Shown here in pieces: positions 16,172 through 24,873 of a stretch of DNA of 60,442 nt. A program made the translations under genes and the position numbers. A model generated the notes under the pieces. The model searched no databases, was not told where the DNA came from, and worked only from the letters and a program-made list of their open reading frames with translations. Within the stretch, counting starts at the first letter, position 1, and each line of letters begins with the position of its first letter. The stretch covers positions 1 to 60,442 of the forward strand of contig PLXE01000100.1 in assembly GCA_003151335.1 (NCBI GenBank), in the 5' to 3' direction. Origin of the DNA: Acidobacteriaceae bacterium. GTDB taxonomy: Bacteria; Acidobacteriota; Terriglobia; Terriglobales; Acidobacteriaceae.

Positions 16172-17234
16172 CCTTCATCCTCTCCAGCACTGCGCCCGCG
16201 ATCAGCGGTAGTCCCACGGTGGCATCCAGCAGAACTTCGGCGAACCGGCCACCTTCTTCCGGAGGCACGAACTTACCCCACGACACGGCTTCGCTATAGG
16301 TGCATCCCGACAAGCCGCCCCAGTTCACCGGCTCAGGGCAGATGCGCACGCCATAGTGGAAGCGCTTCAATGGCAGGTCCTCGCCGCCGCGGCGATGGCG
16401 CAATTCTATGAATGGCCCAAATTGTTGCGCCCAGTTTCTGGGCACACCACCGCCGATGGTAAAAATTCCAAGGCGTTCCTGCTTTAAGAGTGTTTCCGCG
16501 TAATACTCCAGGTCTTCAAACGGATCGAAGCGCAGCGGCGGAAGGTTGTTTTTGCGGCGCATGCGGTTGTGCAGGGCAACGTCGAGGCCGATCTCCGAAT
16601 CACTGAACGCGGGCACAAACACCGGCACATTTTTCTCGTAGGCCGACTTCAGGATGCCGCGCTCTTTCACGTGCTCGCTCAGGTAGCGCCCGATTTCACG
16701 ATTCAATTTGTACGAGCAGAGCACCTCATTGTGGTCCCAGTCCTTCAGAATGCGCGCGACGATGGTCTCGACGAAATCGAGATTGGTCTCCGGCTCCAGC
16801 GTGTCGTACACGCGGTTATAGCCGGCTTCGTAGAGTTCGGTGTCGTCCATCTTCGGGTCGTAGCGGAAGTGCGATCGCCCGGCAGCCTCGACCAGACCGT
16901 GCGCCATCAGCGCTCCCGTAGAGACGATGGCCTTTACTACCCCATGATCGATCAGGTCGGTGACGATCAGCCCTTGCTTCGCAACCGTCATGGCGCCGGC
17001 CAGCGTCATCACGATGAAGCAGTCCTTGTCGCGGGCCATGGCTTCCAGGACCTCAGCGCCTTCTCCCACCTGCCGCCCGGTGAATGCGGTGTTGCCCATG
17101 GCGCGGACAAGGTCATCCACCGTGTGGATCTTCGAGAGATCGAGTGGCTCCAGCGGAACTAGCTTGTCGGAAATGGGATCGTGGAGTTTGCGATCAATGC
17201 CCGCGCCGTGCGTCTTGTGATGTTCATCGGCCAA
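16161..17234 (-). CDS. Deoxyhypusine synthase-like protein
   Basis: 357 residues, homologous over its length to deoxyhypusine synthase, an NAD-dependent enzyme that in eukaryotes and archaea moves the aminobutyl group of spermidine to a lysine of eIF5A. Bacteria lack eIF5A, so bacterial homologues are thought to act on small polyamines. Visible are VMTLAGAMTVAKQGLIV, STGALMAHGLVEA, PVFVPAFSDSEIG, IGGGVPRNW and the active-site block EAVSWGKF, whose K321 matches the catalytic lysine that forms the imine. Divergent from it are genes that convert agmatine to putrescine, supporting a homospermidine-synthase-like or other aminobutyl-transfer role; this is inference. The last residues RG and the stop lie in a heptamer array. 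Confidence 0.9.
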   Translation of the reverse strand: MADEHHKTHGAGIDRKLHDPISDKLVPLEPLDLSKIHTVDDLVRAMGNTAFTGRQVGEGAEVLEAMARDKDCFIVMTLAGAMTVAKQGLIVTDLIDHGVVKAIVSTGALMAHGLVEAAGRSHFRYDPKMDDTELYEAGYNRVYDTLEPETNLDFVETIVARILKDWDHNEVLCSYKLNREIGRYLSEHVKERGILKSAYEKNVPVFVPAFSDSEIGLDVALHNRMRRKNNLPPLRFDPFEDLEYYAETLLKQERLGIFTIGGGVPRNWAQQFGPFIELRHRRGGEDLPLKRFHYGVRICPEPVNWGGLSGCTYSEAVSWGKFVPPEEGGRFAEVLLDATVGLPLIAGAVLERMKGRG

Positions 17235-17631
17235 GATTCACCTCGATGGAGTTCGACAACGCAGGTGCGTGAATGTCTTTGAAGGGGCGCGCCTTTAGGC
17301 GCGCCGTAGCACCGCCACAACCCGGTGGCTTTAGCCACCGAGAGCAATCGCTTCCAGGCCTACAAACTGCGAGTACCCTCAGAGGCTAAAGCCTAGCCTC
17401 AAGATGCGTAATCGGCGCGGCTGCCGCGCCCCTTCCCTCGAAGCTACGTTCCTCTGCGACAAACCGTGCGCATCTCTTGCCGAACAATCGAAGCTACAGG
17501 CTGAATGCGGCCTCCGTCAATGCGCGGGACGCGTGCGACGAGTTGTCATGGTCAATTAACAATCGAGTCGGTCAATGACCAGCGCGCGCGGGATGCTATT
17601 CTTGAAATGCATTTCGCGCGGGAGCTAAGAA
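17235..17631. other. Divergent intergenic region with a hairpin cluster
   Basis: No gene. Positions 17281-17445 hold four successive palindromes: GGCGCGCCTTTAGGCGCGCC, GGTGGCTTTAGCCACC, AGGCTAAAGCCT and GGCGCGGCTGCCGCGCC. Three have TTTA or TAAA at or near the centre. They resemble a dispersed acidobacterial-type palindrome rather than a terminator, since no T-tract follows. Promoters for the divergent genes must lie on either side. Confidence 0.5.
17281..17445. repeat. Cluster of four palindromes
   Basis: Stems at about 17284-17303, 17323-17340, 17380-17392 and 17414-17430 follow one another within 165 bp. The CTTTAG-centred stems suggest one unit type repeated. No other copy was found elsewhere in the window. 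Confidence 0.5.
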
Positions 17632-18534
17632 TTGGCGGAACGAAACTTCCAGATTGGCATCGTGCAGATGTCGTGCACCCCGGAGCCGGAGCAGAACCTG
17701 GAGCGCGCCATTGCCCACATTCGCGATGTGGCCGCCAAAGGCGCCGAGGTTGTCTGCCTGCCTGAGCTGTTTCAGACGCAGTATTTCTGCCAGCGCGAGG
17801 ACATCGCTCTTTTCGACTTGGCCGAGTCCATCCCCGGTCCCACGACGGCGCGCCTCGGCGATCTCGCCCGTGAACTGAAGATCACAATCGTTGCGTCCCT
17901 GTTCGAGCGCCGTGCTCCCGGCGTCTATCACAATACTGCGGCGGTTCTCAGTGCGGATGGCAAGCTGGCCGGCATTTACCGCAAGATGCATATTCCCGAC
18001 GATCCCCTCTATTACGAAAAGTATTACTTCACGCCAGGCGATCTGGGGTTCAAGGCCTTCGAAACTGGCGTCGGAAAAATCGGGACGCTGGTCTGCTGGG
18101 ACCAATGGTATCCCGAAGCAGCGCGCTTGACCGCGCTTCAGGGCGCGAACGTGCTCTTCTATCCCACGGCAATTGGATGGCATCCTGACGAGAAGGCGCA
18201 GTACGGCGAGGCGCAATACGACGCATGGAAGACCATGCAGCGCGCGCACGCTATCGCCAATGGAGTTTACGTCGCGGTGCCCAATCGCGTCGGCTTTGAG
18301 ACGGGCAACATTCGCGGCAAGGTTGCGCCGGGCAAGGGCCTTGAGTTCTGGGGCGGATCGTTCATCGCCGATCCTTTTGGCCAGCTAGTCGCGCAGGCCT
18401 CGCACGACAAAGAAGAGGTGCTGATCGCGGAGGTGGACCTGCAACGGATCGAGGAGGTTCGCCGCAACTGGCCCTTCTGGCGCGATCGCCGCGTGGATGC
18501 GTACGGCCCGATTACGCAGAGATTCCTGGTATAG
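17632..18534 (+). CDS. aguB: N-carbamoylputrescine amidase
   Basis: 300 residues, a nitrilase-superfamily amidase that hydrolyses N-carbamoylputrescine to putrescine, CO2 and ammonia. The Glu-Lys-Cys triad is visible: VCLPELFQ (E45), YRKMHIPDD (K about 117) and LVCWDQWYPE (C about 155). The spacing and the DDPLYYEKYYFTPGD block are specific to the AguB branch. The start is TTG 17632, preceded by GGGAG at a good distance; homology begins at the next residues. It ends two bases before the agmatine deiminase start, so aguB-aguA are translationally coupled. Confidence 0.94.
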   Translation: MAERNFQIGIVQMSCTPEPEQNLERAIAHIRDVAAKGAEVVCLPELFQTQYFCQREDIALFDLAESIPGPTTARLGDLARELKITIVASLFERRAPGVYHNTAAVLSADGKLAGIYRKMHIPDDPLYYEKYYFTPGDLGFKAFETGVGKIGTLVCWDQWYPEAARLTALQGANVLFYPTAIGWHPDEKAQYGEAQYDAWKTMQRAHAIANGVYVAVPNRVGFETGNIRGKVAPGKGLEFWGGSFIADPFGQLVAQASHDKEEVLIAEVDLQRIEEVRRNWPFWRDRRVDAYGPITQRFLV

Positions 18535-18536
18535 CC

Positions 18537-19673
18537 GTGCGAATGCCCAAGCCTCGGAAATTCTCGCAAACCCCTGCCGCCCTCGGTTACCGTATGCCGG
18601 CCGAGTGGGAAGCACACGAGGCGACGTGGATCGCGTGGCCGCACAATCGAACCGACTGGCCGGGCAGGTTCGAGCCCATCCCGTGGGTGTACGCGGAAAT
18701 CGTTCGGCAGCTGGCGCGGGTGGAGCGCGTCAATGTTCTGGTCGAGGACGTGGAGGCGGAAGCCAGGGTCCGCGAGCTGCTGATTCGCGCCCACGTTCTG
18801 CCGCAAAAATTCGCGACGCCAGGCAAACCTGCTGGTGCGATTCGCTTTCACCCCATTCCTACCAATCGCGGTTGGACACGCGACTCGGGCCCCATCTTTC
18901 TGCGGCGCGATTCCCGCGCGACGAGAGACTTCCCTGCCGTGGCGGCCACCGCATGGCGCTTCAACGCCTGGGCCAAGTACAACGATTGGAAGCTCGACGC
19001 GACCATCGCGGGTGAAATCATCAATCGCCTGCGTGTGCCGGCATGGGAGCCGCAAGTCAAAGTGAACGGGCACCCGCGCCAGGTGGTGTTGGAGGGCGGA
19101 AGTATCGACGTCAATGGATGCGGGACGCTCATCACCACCGAAGAGTGCCTGCTGAGCGACGTGCAGCAGCGCAATCCGGGCGTGACGCGGGAGGAACTGG
19201 AAGAAATTTTCGCCGACTACCTGGGGGTGGAGAAAGTGATCTGGCTGGACCGCGGCATCGCCGGCGACGACACCCATGGCCACGTTGACGACATCACTCG
19301 CTTCGTCACGCCAACGACGGTGGTGACCGCCTATGAGCCTGACCCTGCCGATCCCAACCACGAGCCCTTGAGCGACAACTTCCGCTGGCTGAAGAAGAGC
19401 ACGGACCAGTCGGGCCATCCGCTGCGCGTGGTGAAGCTCCCCATGCCGGCGCCGGTGTACTTTCGTGGACGGCGCTTGCCTGCCAGCTATGCCAATTTTT
19501 ACATCGCCAACCAACTGGTGCTTGCGCCCATATTCAGCGACCCCAATGATCGCGTGGCGCTCAACACCCTGGCCACGGTATTTCCCGATCGCGAGATTGT
19601 CGGAATTTATTGCCGGGACTTGATCTGGGGACTGGGCGCGCTGCACTGCATGACGCAGCAGCAACCGGCGTAA
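18537..19673 (+). CDS. aguA: Agmatine deiminase
   Basis: 378 residues of the peptidyl-arginine deiminase fold. It converts agmatine to N-carbamoylputrescine, the substrate of the product of the preceding gene. Motifs: MPAEWEAHEATWIAWPHN, TNRGWTRDSGPIF, VLEGGSIDVNG, GDDTHGHVDDITRFV, and the terminal GALHCMTQQQP, with the nucleophile C371. Start GTG 18537 or ATG 18543 (two codons later) are both possible. With aguB it forms the plant-type agmatine-to-putrescine route; an arginine decarboxylase to make agmatine is not in the window. The stop is followed directly by a heptamer array. Confidence 0.95.
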   Translation: MRMPKPRKFSQTPAALGYRMPAEWEAHEATWIAWPHNRTDWPGRFEPIPWVYAEIVRQLARVERVNVLVEDVEAEARVRELLIRAHVLPQKFATPGKPAGAIRFHPIPTNRGWTRDSGPIFLRRDSRATRDFPAVAATAWRFNAWAKYNDWKLDATIAGEIINRLRVPAWEPQVKVNGHPRQVVLEGGSIDVNGCGTLITTEECLLSDVQQRNPGVTREELEEIFADYLGVEKVIWLDRGIAGDDTHGHVDDITRFVTPTTVVTAYEPDPADPNHEPLSDNFRWLKKSTDQSGHPLRVVKLPMPAPVYFRGRRLPASYANFYIANQLVLAPIFSDPNDRVALNTLATVFPDREIVGIYCRDLIWGLGALHCMTQQQPA

Positions 19674-19708
19674 CAGTAGCCAGTTGCCAGTAGCCAGTTG
19701 CCAGTTTC
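19674..19708. repeat. Heptamer array 9 (CAGTAGC/CAGTTGC)
   Basis: Five units: CAGTAGC, CAGTTGC, CAGTAGC, CAGTTGC, CAGTTTC. It begins at the base after the aguA TAA stop and is oriented with TAG in the sense strand. Confidence 0.85.
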
Positions 19709-19728
19709 ACGAGGAAGATTGTTGAGCT

Positions 19729-19922
19729 GTCATCCCGAGCAACGAGCACAGAAGGTGTCATCCTGAGCGGAGCGCCCGCAGGGAATTTCTGCCCCGCTGG
19801 TTTTGCGGGTCGGGCGGGCGCGGAGTCGAAGGACCCCTATAGCTGCAAGAGATCACAAAGTGAGTGAGCCGGATAGGGTTCCTTCGACTCCTCGCTGCGC
19901 TCGTCGCTCAGGATGACACTCC
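19729..19922. repeat. Inverted pair of REP-like repeats (TCATCCTGAGCG ... GTCGAAGGACCCCTAT)
   Basis: The left arm reads GTCATCCTGAGCG, an interrupted GC-rich palindrome, then GGAGTCGAAGGACCCCTAT (to 19839). The right arm is its inverse: ATAGGGTTCCTTCGACTCC through CGCTCAGGATGAC (19876-19919). An extra GTCATCCCGAGC half-site lies at 19729. The same motif family occurs at 7737-7809. Confidence 0.65.
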
Positions 19923-20003
19923 AAAATAATCCGGGTTCAACGGGTGCAGGCGTGGTCCACCCACCCCTATACACCAGATGTGAAACTGCTATGCCGGCCC
20001 CTA

Positions 20004-20324
20004 TCATCGCAGTTTCTTCTTCTTCGCAAGCGTGAAAACAAAGTAGCCGCCGGCAGCCACCCCGGCGTAGAGAAACGCGTTGGCGAAGACGATAGTACCC
20101 ACGACCAGCACTAGGGCAAGATCGGAATCCGGAATGGGACCGATCACCAGTGACAACACAAAAGGCGGACAGATGGTCAGCGCGATTGCGGTCAGGAAGC
20201 CGTGGGCCTGAAGTCCTCCCACGTTTAGCCTCCACGCGAAGTAAACCGCCAGGGCCACGGCCATCCCCAGAACGAAGCTGAGGGACAGCACAGTCAGCAA
20301 GTTGTCGTTATCTGTTTTTCGCAA
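20004..20324 (-). CDS. Small membrane protein of unknown function
   Basis: 106 residues with three strongly hydrophobic segments (about residues 9-29, 43-62 and 68-97) and a basic C-terminal tail AKKKKLR, consistent with an integral inner-membrane protein whose tail is cytosolic. No family recognised. The ATG at 20324 is followed by a charged stretch RKTDNDN. It lies between repeat DNA and tRNA-Lys and is convergent with aguA. Confidence 0.6.
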   Translation of the reverse strand: MRKTDNDNLLTVLSLSFVLGMAVALAVYFAWRLNVGGLQAHGFLTAIALTICPPFVLSLVIGPIPDSDLALVLVVGTIVFANAFLYAGVAAGGYFVFTLAKKKKLR

Positions 20325-20377
20325 CGGAGTCGCCGCACACCAGCGTGATCAAAAGGAAGGGTGGATCGCGAACGGCA

Positions 20378-20453
20378 TGGTGAGCCCGGCAGGAATCGAA
20401 CCTGCGACCCACGCATTAAAAGTGCGTTGCTCTACCAACTGAGCTACGGGCCC
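20378..20453 (-). tRNA. tRNA-Lys (anticodon UUU)
   Basis: On the minus strand the sequence folds as a complete cloverleaf: acceptor GGGCCCG with CGGGCTC, D-loop AGCTCAGTTGGTAGAGC, anticodon loop CTTTTAA (anticodon TTT), and T-arm GCAGGTTCGATTCCTGC. Discriminator A and an encoded CCA follow (complement of 20378-20380). Confidence 0.97.
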
Positions 20454-20566
20454 ACACTCACTAATCTACCATAGCGAAAATCGGCGCGGCGGCCAGCGAC
20501 CGGACCCATTGCGCGTTGCTCTGCCAGGGGCGCACAATCGTTTGTGCATGGCACAAGGAGAACGTC

Positions 20567-20980
20567 ATGAAGCGCTATTCCTATTGGGTCCTGATACTTT
20601 GTCTGGCGCTGGTGAGCGTCGCATTCCCCCAGCAAAGCACCAAAGCTGCAGAAGCCGCGGCTACCCACTGGTTGAAGCTGGTGGACTCCGGCGACTACGC
20701 GCAGAGTTGGCAGCAGGCCTCTTCCACGTTCCAATCTGCGATCAGCAAGCAGGAATGGGAGCAAAAGCTGCGGGTGGTGCGGGTGCCGTTGGGCGCGATG
20801 GTCTCACGCGAACTGCAATCAGCGGAGTTCGCTACGCAGTTGCCAGGGGCACCGGACGGCCAGTATGTCGTCATCCGCTATGACGCCAGTTTTGAGCACA
20901 AGAAAACCGCGGTCGAGACGGTTGTTTCCGCACTGGATAAGGACGGCCAGTGGCGCGTGTCTGGGTATTTCATCAAGTAG
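20567..20980 (+). CDS. DUF4019-type exported protein
   Basis: 137 residues from ATG 20567, which has AAGGAG seven bases upstream; this decides the start over an upstream in-frame ATG. Residues 1-20 are a signal peptide ending near AFPQQS. The mature part (THWLKLVDSGDYAQSWQQAS, GAMVSRELQSAEFATQLPGAPDG, EHKKTAVETVV, VSGYFIK) matches the small DUF4019 domain, an NTF2-like helix-plus-sheet fold of unknown function. It stands alone, divergent from tRNA-Lys and 76 bp before NDH-2. Confidence 0.82.
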   Translation: MKRYSYWVLILCLALVSVAFPQQSTKAAEAAATHWLKLVDSGDYAQSWQQASSTFQSAISKQEWEQKLRVVRVPLGAMVSRELQSAEFATQLPGAPDGQYVVIRYDASFEHKKTAVETVVSALDKDGQWRVSGYFIK

Positions 20981-21056
20981 GACCGATTCTCTCAACCTGA
21001 CATTCGATTGACGTTGCTCCCTTGCAGCATAGCCACGCATCTCATCCAGTAGGGCT

Positions 21057-22451
21057 ATGAATACGAAATCGCGCCCGCATGTCATCGTTGTCGGAGGTGG
21101 ATTTGGCGGTCTGGAGACCGCTAAATATCTAGCGCGTCTGCCCGTCCAGATCACCCTGGTGGACCGCAAGAACCATCACACCTTTCAACCGCTGCTCTAC
21201 CAGGTGGCGACGGCCGGACTGTCGCCGGCAGAGATCGCGGCGCCTATTCGCGAGATCCTCGCCAAGCATGAGAATGTCGAAGTGCTGTTGGGCGACGTGC
21301 GCGGCTTCGACCTCGGGCGGCGCATCCTCAAGCTGCATGGATTCGAGCTTCCCTACGATTACCTCGTCGTGGCCGCCGGTGCAACCCACGCCTACTTCGG
21401 GCACGACAAATGGGAGCCGTTCGCTCCGGGATTGAAGACCATCGAAGACGCGCTGGAAATGCGCCGCCGTATCCTGCTGGCATACGAACTGGCAGAACGC
21501 GAAGCAGCGTTGACCGGCCATCATCGCCCGCTGAATTTCGTGGTGGTGGGCGCGGGGCCTACGGGAGTTGAGTTGGCGGGCACGTTGGCCGAGATCGCCC
21601 GCAAATCGCTGCCCGAGGATTTCCGCCACATCGAACCGGCAAAGGCCCGCGTTCTGCTGGTCGAGGCCGGACCTTCGGTGCTGAGCGCTTATCCCGACGA
21701 TCTGCGCCAGAGTGCCGTGAAGCAACTACAACATCTCGGCGTCGAGGTGCGCACCAACTCCGCGGTCACGGACGTACGCGCGGGCGCAGTTTGTATCGGC
21801 GAGGAGGTGGTGCCCGCCGCCGCCGTGCTGTGGGCCGCTGGAGTAGCGGCCTCCCCGCTTGGGGCCGCGCTTGGCGCCCCGATTGACCGCGCCGGACGGG
21901 TGCTGGTCGAACCCGACCTCAGCATCCCCGGACATCGCGAGGTCTTCGTCATCGGCGACCTTGCCAGCATGAAGGACGCAGCCGGCAAGCTGCTGCCTGG
22001 CATCGCTCCGGTGGCCACGCAGCAGGGCAAGTGCGTGGCGCGTCAGATTGCGGCTGACCTGGCCGGACGCTCGCGCCAAACCTTTCATTACGTGGACAAG
22101 GGTTCTCTGGCGACGATTGGACGCGCCGCCGCTGTCGCACAATTCGGCAAGGTACACATCTCCGGCTTCCTGGCCTGGCTGTCGTGGTTGTTCATCCACA
22201 TCCTGTTCCTGATCGGCTTCCGCAACCGTGTCCTGGTGATGCTCCAGTGGGCGTGGAGCTATCTCACGTATGAGCGTTCGGCGCGGCTGATCACCGGCGA
22301 ATCGAGGGTAATCTCCGTTCCGTTGATGGAGCGCGCCGAAAAGGCAGCCGCGCATTTCGATCGCGATGGCAAGGCAGGATCAGGTGACGCACCCATGACA
22401 ACACGAGAGGTTCTGCAGGAAAGCAAAAGTCCGGCTCGCAAAGTGAGCTAA
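21057..22451 (+). CDS. ndh: Type II NADH dehydrogenase (NDH-2)
   Basis: 464 residues. Single-subunit, FAD-dependent quinone reductase that oxidises NADH without pumping protons. FAD-binding VVGGGFGGLETAK (about 11-23), HHTFQPLLYQVATAGLSP, second nucleotide site VVVGAGPTGVELAGTLAEIA (about 163-182), FAD-contact VFVIGDLAS, and the quinone-side block FHYVDKGSLATIGR. A C-terminal hydrophobic region (about 365-400: LAWLSWLFIHILFLIGF) anchors it to the membrane. The short lysine-rich tail is unremarkable. It stands alone as a transcript. The assignment is firm; preference for NADH over NADPH is assumed. Confidence 0.95.
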   Translation: MNTKSRPHVIVVGGGFGGLETAKYLARLPVQITLVDRKNHHTFQPLLYQVATAGLSPAEIAAPIREILAKHENVEVLLGDVRGFDLGRRILKLHGFELPYDYLVVAAGATHAYFGHDKWEPFAPGLKTIEDALEMRRRILLAYELAEREAALTGHHRPLNFVVVGAGPTGVELAGTLAEIARKSLPEDFRHIEPAKARVLLVEAGPSVLSAYPDDLRQSAVKQLQHLGVEVRTNSAVTDVRAGAVCIGEEVVPAAAVLWAAGVAASPLGAALGAPIDRAGRVLVEPDLSIPGHREVFVIGDLASMKDAAGKLLPGIAPVATQQGKCVARQIAADLAGRSRQTFHYVDKGSLATIGRAAAVAQFGKVHISGFLAWLSWLFIHILFLIGFRNRVLVMLQWAWSYLTYERSARLITGESRVISVPLMERAEKAAAHFDRDGKAGSGDAPMTTREVLQESKSPARKVS

Positions 22452-22548
22452 AGTGAACTAAATGCCAAGAGCTGATCCCCCCGCGAAGTTCTAGACGGCA
22501 CGGTCAGAACCTCATCTTCTGGACTGTCGTCGTGAGCGCGGTGCTGGC

Positions 22549-23814
22549 TTATTGGGTGAGACGGAGGAGAATCTTGGCGGCGATAGTCTGAAAGACTTGC
22601 TGCAATTCAGCGCTGCACTGGCTGGATGGGCAGTTGGAGGCAAATACCGCCTGTCCCACCGGCTGGGTCGGATCGTAAGTCGAGCTGGCTGGGTCATTAG
22701 CGATCTGTTGCAGGAAAGCCTGATCAACACTGTTCCCCAACCCAATGGAGTAGATATACATACCGGGATTCTCAGTGCGCATGGCGGTCGCGGTTTGAAG
22801 GGCCCGATACTGGGCGTCCGCGGTGACGTTGGTGCGATTCAGGGACTTTAACTGCCCGTTAATTGCGGAAGTGAACTTGGTCACGTTCTTTAGGCAAGTG
22901 TTCGAGGGTGTCCAACTGGAAACCCCGTCGTAGGTCGCAAGAGAAGTTCCGCTGGTAGGATCGAAAACGTCGACCCAGTTACCGGAGTCGTATTCACCGT
23001 AATTACAAAGAGTAAGCGTTCCAGAGCAAGACAGCTTGTCCTGGATGGTATTGACATATCCGTCCGTGAAATAGACCACTACCTTCACCGTGTTTTGCCC
23101 AGGCAGCACGGCAACGCTGTCGTTCTGGGTCTTCGCGTTAGTCAGTCCGCCCGGACCAAAGGTGCCGCCGGCGATTTTCATGGCGTTGACGGCATTGGTA
23201 ATCGGAGTGATGAAGTTGTAGCCGATGGGCACGTCTATGGTCGCATTGGAGGCGAAGCTGATCATTGCGACCTCGTCGTTGCTGTTGTCGAAGTAGTTTA
23301 TGAACGTCGTGACCGCGGGAGGAAGCGCTGTCGATCCGCCATTACCAGCCATCGAACCTGAGCGATCCAATACCACTGACATCACCAGCTTGCCGCGTGT
23401 CGCCTGCGCGCTATCATTGACGGAGAAGGTCTGATAATTGGGCAACATTCGCATGAAGAAGGTTCGGATGGTGGCTGCGCCGTTGACATTGACCAGGGTT
23501 TGGCCGTAGGAGTCCGTAGTAAAACTTATGGCCACCGTGGGTGGGACCTGGTCAAGACCGGACACCTTGTAGTTGCCATTGAACGAATTGATCGCCAGAT
23601 TCCTGGCTATTGTTTGTCCTTGGGCAAGGTTTCTCATGGCCGTAAGGCAGGCGGCGTCCACCGACTTGGACAGCTTCGCTTTCGTCACATAAGCGAATCC
23701 CACATCAATCGCCAAAGCCATGAACAGCAGCATAACCGTGAAGCATACCGCTACCAGGAGAACCACCTGGCCGCGCTCGTTCTCCCTGCTCCGATTGCGA
23801 CTGAAGCGTTTCAC
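22549..23814 (-). CDS. TadG-like pilus-associated protein with von Willebrand A domain
   Basis: 421 residues. An N-terminal ERGQVVLLVAVCFTVMLL-type prepilin-like helix (about 13-42) matches the TadE/TadG minor pseudopilin anchor. A von Willebrand A domain starts about residue 143 with the metal-ion-dependent adhesion motif DRSGS at 150-154. Such proteins are placed with Flp/tad pili and may act in adhesion. It is the last of three consecutive tad-type genes on the minus strand (gaps of 14 and 16 bp); the tad ATPase, secretin and prepilin peptidase genes are not in the window. The C-terminal half has several Cys pairs and Asn/Thr-rich segments typical of exported proteins. Confidence 0.88.
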   Translation of the reverse strand: MKRFSRNRSRENERGQVVLLVAVCFTVMLLFMALAIDVGFAYVTKAKLSKSVDAACLTAMRNLAQGQTIARNLAINSFNGNYKVSGLDQVPPTVAISFTTDSYGQTLVNVNGAATIRTFFMRMLPNYQTFSVNDSAQATRGKLVMSVVLDRSGSMAGNGGSTALPPAVTTFINYFDNSNDEVAMISFASNATIDVPIGYNFITPITNAVNAMKIAGGTFGPGGLTNAKTQNDSVAVLPGQNTVKVVVYFTDGYVNTIQDKLSCSGTLTLCNYGEYDSGNWVDVFDPTSGTSLATYDGVSSWTPSNTCLKNVTKFTSAINGQLKSLNRTNVTADAQYRALQTATAMRTENPGMYIYSIGLGNSVDQAFLQQIANDPASSTYDPTQPVGQAVFASNCPSSQCSAELQQVFQTIAAKILLRLTQ

Positions 23815-23830
23815 TCTCTCGGCTCCTTAA

Positions 23831-24364
23831 TCAGTAGTACGCCACGTCGTATAACTGTGATGGCAATACGATTCCGACCAAAAACTTGCCGACCGGCGTG
23901 ATCGACTTGTAGGTGTAGAAGACCTCCGTCACATAAACCGTCTGGTTGAGTTGGGGAGTGACCAAGGCTGGAAGGATAGCTGTGCCACCAATGCTATTTC
24001 CGATTTGGCTACTCCCCCCCATGGCACCTTGGGATACTTGTCCGGTGAGCTGAAGTTGATTGTTGTTGTTGAAAACGGACGAAACGATCACTTTCCCACT
24101 GAGACTCAGGTTAAGCGGCGCCGAGGCTGCAACCACGGCGGCGGCGGTATCGGAAAGCGTGGAGCCGCGGGAGGACATGCTCGACCCTTCCCCGGTCAAA
24201 TTTGTGATTACTTCCTTAATGAAGATGGCACGGCTGAAATCCACCACCGCAAACACCAGGGTGAGCATCAGGGTTGCCGATATGGCAAATTCCACCAGCG
24301 CCTGCCCAGAATCGTTCGCCCTTTGCGGGTTGCGCCTTGCGTGATCGCGGCCGGGTGCTGCCAT
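23831..24364 (-). CDS. TadE-like minor pseudopilin
   Basis: 177 residues. After a short basic leader the prepilin-like segment SGQALVEFAISATLMLTLVF (about 19-38) carries the conserved glutamate that follows the TadE cleavage site. The rest is a Ser/Thr/Asn-rich periplasmic region ending in an aromatic patch. It sits between another TadE-like gene and the VWA-bearing TadG gene in one operon. Proteins of this type decorate or initiate Flp pili. No processing peptidase gene is nearby. Confidence 0.86.
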   Translation of the reverse strand: MAAPGRDHARRNPQRANDSGQALVEFAISATLMLTLVFAVVDFSRAIFIKEVITNLTGEGSSMSSRGSTLSDTAAAVVAASAPLNLSLSGKVIVSSVFNNNNQLQLTGQVSQGAMGGSSQIGNSIGGTAILPALVTPQLNQTVYVTEVFYTYKSITPVGKFLVGIVLPSQLYDVAYY

Positions 24365-24378
24365 CGTGATTCGCTCCG

Positions 24379-24873
24379 TTAAACCGTATTGCCTGGCGGG
24401 AAGGCCTCATTCTTGAAGCTTACGGCCACCGTAAATGTATAAGTACCGTTGTTGAAGAACTGGGCAACGATGGGTGTCAGGAGTTTCAGATTGGTGGTCA
24501 GGGAGATGGTTAACGTGTCTTGCGGACCGCCGGCGCTGCCTATTCCCCCGCCGGTGCTGGAGATTTGCATGTTGGAGACATCAAGACCGAGGGCCGCCTG
24601 CTGCGCAATTTGAATCATCGAACTCACGCGCGATAGGTTCTGGCCCGGATGGTTCGGATCGGCAAGGTGGTTTCCTGTGACACCGTAACGTCCCGCCGTG
24701 CGCACCGCGTTCTGAAGCGTCATCTCAACGTAAAACAGACGCGTGAAGTCGAACACGCCAAATAGCAGGAGGAAAACCATAGGGGCAACCAGGGCAAACT
24801 CCAGCAGGGAGGTCCCCCTGGTCGCCCCGCCGCCGCGCTGCTGGAGTCTTACGTCCTCGTTGCGAGTCTGCAC
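24379..24873 (-). CDS. TadE-like minor pseudopilin
   Basis: 164 residues, first gene of the tad trio. RGTSLLEFALVAPMVFLLLF (about 19-38) is a textbook TadE prepilin segment with the +5-type glutamate; next come a helix (LQNAVRTAGRYGVTG) and a beta-rich periplasmic domain with a Gly/Ser loop. The stop is 14 bp before the next gene. The start at 24873 is supported by the basic leader typical of the family. Confidence 0.87.
   Translation of the reverse strand: MQTRNEDVRLQQRGGGATRGTSLLEFALVAPMVFLLLFGVFDFTRLFYVEMTLQNAVRTAGRYGVTGNHLADPNHPGQNLSRVSSMIQIAQQAALGLDVSNMQISSTGGGIGSAGGPQDTLTISLTTNLKLLTPIVAQFFNNGTYTFTVAVSFKNEAFPPGNTV

Larger units (their letters stand above)
19674..20003. other. Intergenic region with heptamer array and REP-like inverted pair
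   Basis: No gene. It contains heptamer array 9 immediately after the aguA stop, then a REP-like repeat reading right (19729-19839) and its inverted partner (19876-19922). The region separates convergent genes. Confidence 0.6.

Noticed and set aside
18267-19664. 465-codon open frame on the minus strand
   Set aside because: Antisense to agmatine deiminase, which has clear catalytic motifs; shadow of high GC third positions.
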